Source of the DNA: JAVBKB01 sp031554275
GTDB taxonomy: Bacteria > Bacillota > Bacilli > JARBTR01
Length of the DNA: 10,171 nucleotides
Reading direction: 5' to 3'
Assembly: GCA_031554275.1 (NCBI GenBank)
Contig: JAVBKB010000061.1
Span: 1 to 10,171 of the forward strand
Below the pieces are notes generated by a model, which did no database searches, was not told where the DNA came from, and was given only the letters and a program-made list of their open reading frames with translations. A program made the position numbers and the translations under genes. Of this stretch, positions 6,061-10,171 are shown one piece after another (position 1 is the stretch's first letter; every line of letters begins with the position of its first letter).

Positions 6061-7107
6061 CTATTCTAAATTAAATCGTTGTTGCTGTACCGCTTCTATT
6101 GAAGCTTTTACAATTCCAAAGTGTTGGTACACTAAATCGGATGCGATTCGACCTCGAGGTGTGCGCTGGATAAATCCTATTTGCAGGAGATAAGGTTCGT
6201 AAACGTCCTCAATTGTACCTGAATCTTCACCAATTGTCGCTGCAATAGTTTCTAGACCAACAGGTCCACCTTTAAATTTCTCAATAATTGAGAGTAGTAA
6301 TTTGCGGTCAATTTGATCGAGTCCAACCTTATCAACTTGCATCAATTCAAGTGCGTAGTCTGCGATTTCATAGGTCGTTTCACCATCGCCCTTCACTTGG
6401 GCAAAATCACGTACCCTGCGCAGCAATCGATTGGCAACTCGGGGAGTGCCACGAGAACGACGTGCGATTTCAGTTGCCGCTTGAAGTTGTATCTTTGTTT
6501 TCAAAATATCAGCAGTTCGCCGGACAATTTCAGTTAACTGCTCCTCAGTGTAGTACTCCAAACGTGCAATTACACCAAATCGATCGCGCAATGGTGCTGA
6601 CAGATTTCCTGCTCTTGTCGTTGCTCCAACCAAGGTAAATGGTGGTAAATCCACTCGCAAGGACCGTGCACTAGAATCCTTACCAATCACGATATCTAGG
6701 CAGAAGTCTTCCATTGCGGGATACAATACCTCTTCAATTGCTTTTGGCAAACGGTGAATCTCATCAATAAATAGAACATCACCTGGCTGTAGCGAACTCA
6801 AAATCGCTGCTAAATCTCCTGCACGTTCAATTGCTGGACCGGAGGTTGTGCGTAACTGCACACCCATTTCATTGGCGATAATTGCTGCTAAAGTCGTCTT
6901 GCCAAGTCCAGGAGGTCCGTATAAAAGCACATGATCAAGCGTTTCTTCCCGCAGTTTAGCTGCATCAATAAACACGCGCATATTTGCCTTCACTTTGTCT
7001 TGTCCAATATATTGGCTAAGCATTTGCGGTCGCAAGCTTAGTTCAAATGATGCTTCGTTTTCTAAACTCTCTCCATCAAGAATCCGCTCATCCATTTCCT
7101 TCACCAC
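6061..7107 (-). CDS. ruvB: Holliday junction branch migration ATPase RuvB
   Basis: Hexameric AAA+ motor that pumps DNA through RuvA-bound Holliday junctions during recombinational repair. It has 348 residues from GTG 7107. Motifs are Walker A GPPGLGKT (64-71), Walker B LFIDEIH (112-118), sensor 1 GATTR (161-165), the arginine-finger region LRDRFG (173-178), sensor 2 RGTPRVANRLLRR, and a winged-helix end with TPRGR near 316-320. The start is uncertain: Bacillus homologues begin at MDERIL, which would be ATG 7095, but AAGGA is only one base from that ATG. AAAAGGT (complement of 7121-7127) suits the GTG at 7107 or 7104. The C-terminus has a short tail, SIEAVQQQRFNLE. It lies 40 bases after ruvA. 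No ruvC is present; Bacilli normally use RecU as resolvase. Confidence 0.97.
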   Translation of the reverse strand: MVKEMDERILDGESLENEASFELSLRPQMLSQYIGQDKVKANMRVFIDAAKLREETLDHVLLYGPPGLGKTTLAAIIANEMGVQLRTTSGPAIERAGDLAAILSSLQPGDVLFIDEIHRLPKAIEEVLYPAMEDFCLDIVIGKDSSARSLRVDLPPFTLVGATTRAGNLSAPLRDRFGVIARLEYYTEEQLTEIVRRTADILKTKIQLQAATEIARRSRGTPRVANRLLRRVRDFAQVKGDGETTYEIADYALELMQVDKVGLDQIDRKLLLSIIEKFKGGPVGLETIAATIGEDSGTIEDVYEPYLLQIGFIQRTPRGRIASDLVYQHFGIVKASIEAVQQQRFNLE

Positions 7108-7147
7108 ATTTATCTAGTCTACCTTTTCATCAGTTTTTCTTAATTCT

Positions 7148-7747
7148 CTATTTTAACATTAATTTCAATGCCATCTTAATGTATTCTTCCGTTGAGCAGT
7201 TTTCTTTCCCAAGTATCTGAGCTATCTTTCCAAGTTCTTTTTCCGAATAGCCAAGTGCTTGTAATGCAAGCATTGCTTCGGAAAGATTGATATTCGAAGC
7301 CGTTTGTATCACTGGAATATCAGTATTCGCAAGATCTTCAGCTGTAAATTCCTTCAGTTTTCCTTTCAGATCGAGGATGATTTGTCTTGCTGTTTTCTTT
7401 CCAACACCCGGAAATTTCATTAGGTATGACTCGTTTTCCGACTCAATTGCTTGGACTACATGACCAACTTGACCTGAGGCAAGAACTGCCAACGCACCCT
7501 TTGGACCAATTCCAGTAACGTTGATCAATTTAATAAAGAATTTTCTTTCTTCTCTTGTGGCAAAGCCATACAAAGCTGCAAAATCCTCGCGAACATGGTG
7601 ATAAACATAGATTTTGACCTCCTTGTTTACCTGTTCTACATAAGCAAATGGATTCGGCACAATTAGTAGGTAACCAACGCCCCCGGTCTCGACAGAAACG
7701 TACTCAGGACACACAAAATCTAGCCTTCCATTAATATATTCGTACAT
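7148..7747 (-). CDS. ruvA: Holliday junction binding protein RuvA
   Basis: Binds four-way DNA junctions as a tetramer and loads the RuvB motor. It has 199 residues, the usual length. Domain I (about 1-63) is the OB-fold, starting MYEYINGRLDFV. Domain II holds two helix-hairpin-helix motifs, VTGIGPKGALAVL (77-89) and FPGVGKKTARQII (112-124). Domain III, which contacts RuvB, is at about 153-199 with ALQALGYSEKEL. The start ATG at 7747 has GGGGT about 8 bases upstream, much like the tgt site. It is the first gene of the minus-strand cluster and diverges from the liv genes. The promoter is probably at 7777-7785, with a degenerate LexA-like site beside it. Confidence 0.97.
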   Translation of the reverse strand: MYEYINGRLDFVCPEYVSVETGGVGYLLIVPNPFAYVEQVNKEVKIYVYHHVREDFAALYGFATREERKFFIKLINVTGIGPKGALAVLASGQVGHVVQAIESENESYLMKFPGVGKKTARQIILDLKGKLKEFTAEDLANTDIPVIQTASNINLSEAMLALQALGYSEKELGKIAQILGKENCSTEEYIKMALKLMLK

Positions 7748-7776
7748 AAATTTACCCCATTCAATTAATAACTTCT

Positions 7777-7785
7777 ATTCTAACA
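7777..7785 (-). promoter_or_regulatory. Extended -10 element of the ruvA promoter
   Basis: On the minus strand the bases read TGTTAGAAT: TAGAAT (5 of 6 to TATAAT) with a TGn extension. No good -35 lies 16-18 bases upstream, which is tolerated by extended -10 promoters. It would give a leader of about 20-25 bases before the ruvA ATG. Confidence 0.5.
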
Positions 7786-7786
7786 T

Positions 7787-7800
7787 AGAACGATTCTTCA
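7787..7800. promoter_or_regulatory. Degenerate LexA (SOS) box-like site before ruvA
   Basis: AGAACGATTCTTCA compares with the Bacillus SOS box CGAACRNRYGTTYG. The core GAAC-N4-GTTC is present as GAAC-GATT-CTTC, one mismatch, but the flanks are poor. It lies right next to the extended -10, where LexA would block initiation. The match is weak enough to be chance. Confidence 0.25.
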
Positions 7801-7844
7801 AGCACACTGAGCAGTGAAGATACCGATTTTTCGGGTTTATTTAT

Positions 7845-7859
7845 AATTTTCTAAATATT
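7845..7859. promoter_or_regulatory. CodY-box-like operator 1 of the liv promoter
   Basis: AATTTTCTAAATATT matches the CodY box AATTTTCWGAAAATT at 13 of 15 positions (mismatches at positions 9 and 12). It lies 13 bases upstream of the liv -35. CodY is the GTP- and isoleucine/leucine/valine-responsive repressor of Bacilli, and branched-chain amino-acid uptake genes are typical targets. Confidence 0.6.
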
Positions 7860-7872
7860 TTATCTAAAACTG

Positions 7873-7901
7873 TTGCAATTGTGTGAAAATTCCGATATTA
7901 T
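7873..7901 (+). promoter_or_regulatory. Sigma-A promoter of the liv operon
   Basis: TTGCAA (7873-7878, 5 of 6 to TTGACA), a 17-base spacer, and TATTAT (7896-7901, 5 of 6 to TATAAT). Transcription would start near 7908, giving a leader of about 68 bases with a small hairpin, TTATAG (7914-7919) pairing with CTATAA (7926-7931). This is the best promoter match in the window. Confidence 0.75.
7877..7891. promoter_or_regulatory. CodY-box-like operator 2, inside the liv promoter
   Basis: AATTGTGTGAAAATT matches the CodY box at 13 of 15 positions (mismatches at positions 5 and 7). It overlaps the last bases of the -35 and fills most of the spacer, so bound CodY would exclude RNA polymerase. Its centre is 32 bases from that of operator 1, about three helical turns. 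Confidence 0.6.
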
Positions 7902-7975
7902 ATCATGCATAGATTATAGCACTTACTATAAAACTATATTTTGAAAACCACATTAACAATAAGGAGGACCTAGCA

Positions 7976-9130
7976 ATGAAGAAAGCTAAAAAATTAGCAA
8001 GCTTAGCAGTAATATTTGCCCTAATGTTTGTACTTACAAGCTGTGGCAAAAGTGCAGAAGAGAAAGAAGAGGATTCAACCAAGATTAAAATCGGTGGTCT
8101 AGCTCCTCTTACTGGCGATGTTGCAGTGTATGGTACGGCATCAAGTAAAGGTACAAAGTTAGCATTTGAAGAAGCAAATAAAGATGGCGGCGTTCTTGGG
8201 AAACAAATTGAATTCATTTTAGAAGATGAAAAAGGCGACCAGAACGAAGCTGTAAATGCGTATAACAAATTGGTCAATAACAAGGAAGTTCTTGCAATCA
8301 TTGGAGACGTAACTAGTAAACCTGCTGCTGCAGTAGCAATTGAGTCTCAAAAGGATGGTATTCCTATGGTTGCACCAACTGCAACTGCAGCGAATGTAAC
8401 TGAAGCTGGCGAAAATGTATTCCGCGCATGTTTCCTTGATCCTTTCCAAGGAAAAACAATGGCGAAATTCTCAAAAGATAAGCTGAAATACACGAAAGTA
8501 GCGATCATGTATAATAATGCAGATGATTATTCTACTGGACTTGCTGAGGCATTCAAACAGGAATTCGAAAAGAACGGCGGCAAGATTGTGTCATATGAAG
8601 CTTATGGTGGAGATGACGTTGATTTCAAAGCACAATTAACAAAGATAAAAGGGCAAGATCCTGAAGCATTATTTATCCCTGACTACTACAACACAGTTGC
8701 AAAAATAGCTGCACAATCGAAAGACACTGGCCTTAAAGTAACGTTATTAGGTGCTGATGGCTGGGACGGCGTGCTAGACAAAGTTCAATCACCAGATCTA
8801 GTGGAAGGCGCTTATTTCTGCAATCACTATTCACCTGACGATACAGATCCAAAGGTTAAAGACTTTATTAGCAACTACAAAGCAAAGTATAACGAAACAC
8901 CAAATGCTTTTGCAGCACTTGGCTACGATGCAGGGAAAATCCTGATCGCTGCGATTGAAAAAGCAGGCTCTACTGATAAAGACAAAGTCATTGCTGCTTT
9001 AAAAGACACAGAAATTGAAACGGTAACTGGAAAGATTACATTTGATAAAGATAGAAACCCTATTAAGAGTGTAACAGTACTGCAAATCAAAAACGGTAAA
9101 TCAGTTTTCTATGAAAAAGTAAATCCGTAA
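7976..9130 (+). CDS. livJ: Branched-chain amino-acid ABC transporter, substrate-binding lipoprotein
   Basis: Captures the substrate outside the membrane and delivers it to the LivH/LivM permease. It has 384 residues. A lipoprotein signal (MKKAKK, a hydrophobic core, then lipobox LTSC with Cys23) anchors it to the outer face of the membrane. An acidic linker (about 27-34) is followed by a type I periplasmic-binding fold of the Leu/Ile/Val family: IKIGGLAPLTGDVAVYG (37-53), a conserved GVLGKQIEFILEDEKGD region (72-88), AIIGDVTSKPAAAVA (107-121) and MVAPTATAANVT (131-142). The Shine-Dalgarno sequence AAGGAGG (7961-7967) is 8 bases before the ATG. It is first in the operon, under a probable CodY-controlled promoter, and a stem-loop separates it from livH. 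The exact amino acid bound cannot be told from sequence; other amino acids or amides are possible. Confidence 0.93.
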   Translation: MKKAKKLASLAVIFALMFVLTSCGKSAEEKEEDSTKIKIGGLAPLTGDVAVYGTASSKGTKLAFEEANKDGGVLGKQIEFILEDEKGDQNEAVNAYNKLVNNKEVLAIIGDVTSKPAAAVAIESQKDGIPMVAPTATAANVTEAGENVFRACFLDPFQGKTMAKFSKDKLKYTKVAIMYNNADDYSTGLAEAFKQEFEKNGGKIVSYEAYGGDDVDFKAQLTKIKGQDPEALFIPDYYNTVAKIAAQSKDTGLKVTLLGADGWDGVLDKVQSPDLVEGAYFCNHYSPDDTDPKVKDFISNYKAKYNETPNAFAALGYDAGKILIAAIEKAGSTDKDKVIAALKDTEIETVTGKITFDKDRNPIKSVTVLQIKNGKSVFYEKVNP

Positions 9131-9162
9131 ATTCTAGAATTTTTCCACACTTCTAGTATAAG

Positions 9163-9208
9163 TAAGGTGTCCGAGAAGCAACCTTCTCGGGCACCTTAGC
9201 CAGTTTTT
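9163..9208 (+). terminator. Stem-loop between livJ and livH (partial terminator)
   Basis: TAAGGTGTCCGAGAAG (9163-9178) pairs with CTTCTCGGGCACCTTA (9183-9198) over 16 positions with one G-U pair and a 4-base loop, CAAC. A five-T run (9204-9208) follows after five other bases, so termination would be leaky. It probably lets a fraction of transcripts through to the permease genes and protects the livJ message end. A perfect 14-bp palindrome (9129-9142) around the livJ stop adds a second small hairpin. Confidence 0.75.
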
Positions 9209-9251
9209 ACTCATATCCCTACTATTGCACTTATAAAGAGAGGTTCTTATT

Positions 9252-10127
9252 ATGGATTTTCTTGTCCAGTTAATGAATGGCTTACAAGCAGGTAGCATTT
9301 ATGCTCTCGTTGCGCTTGGGTATACAATGGTTTATGGCATTGTTAAGCTCATAAACTTCGCACACGGCGATATTATCATGGTCGGTGCTTACACAATCTT
9401 TTTTTCTATTGTAACGTACGATATCCCTATTTGGATTGCCATTCTATTGGCGATGCTCGTTTGTGCAACACTTGGAATGGTAATTGAAAAGATTGCTTAC
9501 AAACCTTTGCGAGGAGCTCCTAGAATTTCTCCCCTGATTACAGCAATCGGTGTCAGTCTCCTATTACAAAATCTTGCACTACTCCTCTTCAAACCAGATG
9601 CGCGTACATTCCCACTGGTAATAGATACAACACCAATTACAATTGGAGAAATGTTGCTTTCTCCAGCAGCACTCTATACGATTGCAATTGCAATTGTTCT
9701 CATGATTATTTTAGAAGTTTTTATCAAAAAAACAAAGATGGGAAAAGCAATGCGTGCTGTATCAGAAGATGCAGGAGCAGCTACCTTGATGGGGATCAAT
9801 ATTAACACAACTATTTCGGTAACCTTTGCTATTGGTTCAGCACTGGCGGCTGTTGGTGGTGCACTGTATGCCATTAGTTATACACAAATTGATCCACTGC
9901 TTGGCTCCATGCTTGGCTTGAAAGCCTTCGTTGCCGCCGTCTTGGGTGGTATCGGGAGAATTCCAGGTGCCATCCTAGGTGGTTTTGTCCTAGGAATTTC
10001 AGAAAGTATGACAAAAGCATATATTTCGTCACAGCTGACTGATGCAGTTGTTTTCAGTATCCTTATACTTGTTTTACTAGTGAAGCCCTCTGGAATTCTT
10101 GGTAAACATGTCAGAGAGAAAGTGTAG
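9252..10127 (+). CDS. livH: Branched-chain amino-acid ABC transporter permease LivH
   Basis: One of two membrane subunits of the Liv importer; it forms the channel with LivM. It has 291 residues and is strongly hydrophobic throughout, with about eight predicted membrane segments. The family signature LINFAHGDIIMVGAY is at 33-47. The cytoplasmic coupling region reads MGKAMRAVSEDAGAATLMGIN (163-183), and the conserved VLGGIGRIPGAILGG follows at 230-244. The ATG at 9252 is preceded by GAGAGG (9238-9243) at 8 bases. The gap from livJ is 121 bases and contains the stem-loop, while the next gene follows almost directly. Confidence 0.95.
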   Translation: MDFLVQLMNGLQAGSIYALVALGYTMVYGIVKLINFAHGDIIMVGAYTIFFSIVTYDIPIWIAILLAMLVCATLGMVIEKIAYKPLRGAPRISPLITAIGVSLLLQNLALLLFKPDARTFPLVIDTTPITIGEMLLSPAALYTIAIAIVLMIILEVFIKKTKMGKAMRAVSEDAGAATLMGININTTISVTFAIGSALAAVGGALYAISYTQIDPLLGSMLGLKAFVAAVLGGIGRIPGAILGGFVLGISESMTKAYISSQLTDAVVFSILILVLLVKPSGILGKHVREKV

Positions 10128-10136
10128 GTGAAAAGC

Positions 10137-10171
10137 ATGAAAAAAAATCAAAATTATCAGTTTTCAGAGCT
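10137..10171 (+). CDS. livM: Start of a second Liv permease, probably LivM (partial)
   Basis: An ATG at 10137 opens a frame that remains open to the window edge, reading MKKNQNYQFSEL. AGGTG (10126-10130), which overlaps the livH stop, is a Shine-Dalgarno sequence at 6 bases spacing. Only 11 full codons are visible, so the identity comes mainly from position: livM normally follows livH, before the ATPase genes livG and livF. Confidence 0.65.
   Translation, partial: MKKNQNYQFSE

Noticed and set aside
7976..8449. Minus-strand frames opposite livJ (7903-8301 and 8219-8449)
   Set aside because: They lie antisense to a clearly real gene, have no Shine-Dalgarno sequence and no recognisable motif.

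Overview
The window looks like chromosomal DNA of a low-GC Gram-positive bacterium of class Bacilli, most likely order Bacillales. The evidence is the type-2 peptide deformylase, the ruvA-ruvB-queA-tgt-yajC gene order, strong recalled resemblance of QueA, Tgt, RuvB and the 414-residue Y-family polymerase to Bacillus subtilis proteins, a DUF1885-like protein, and CodY-box-like operators before a branched-chain amino-acid transporter. The genus cannot be named from the sequence. No plasmid, phage, insertion sequence or CRISPR signature was found.

Layout. At the left edge (1-74, minus strand) is the start of an exported protein, with a clear Shine-Dalgarno sequence and signal peptide. A stretch of about 700 bases without a recognisable gene follows; it holds a weak candidate structured RNA (613-732) and one unconvincing 41-codon ORF. 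Bases 860-1838 (plus strand) hold a two-gene unit: a small DUF1885-like protein and peptide deformylase (def). A perfect 24-bp inverted repeat (1956-2012) acts as a two-way terminator between def and the converging minus-strand cluster.

The cluster at 7747-2037 (minus strand) reads ruvA, ruvB, queA, dinB/polY1, tgt, yajC. RuvAB moves Holliday junctions, QueA and Tgt make queuosine in tRNA, DinB is a translesion polymerase placed between the two queuosine genes, and YajC belongs to the Sec translocon. The yajC copy carries a one-base deletion that separates its membrane anchor from its cytoplasmic domain.

The right end (7976-10171, plus strand) starts a Liv-type branched-chain amino-acid ABC importer: a lipoprotein binding protein, a stem-loop in the gap, permease LivH, and the first codons of a likely LivM. 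Its promoter carries two 13-of-15 matches to the CodY box.

Most of the window is ordinary housekeeping DNA. I found no convincing new biological system. The points most worth checking are the broken yajC, the paired CodY sites, and the untranslated region at 150-770.
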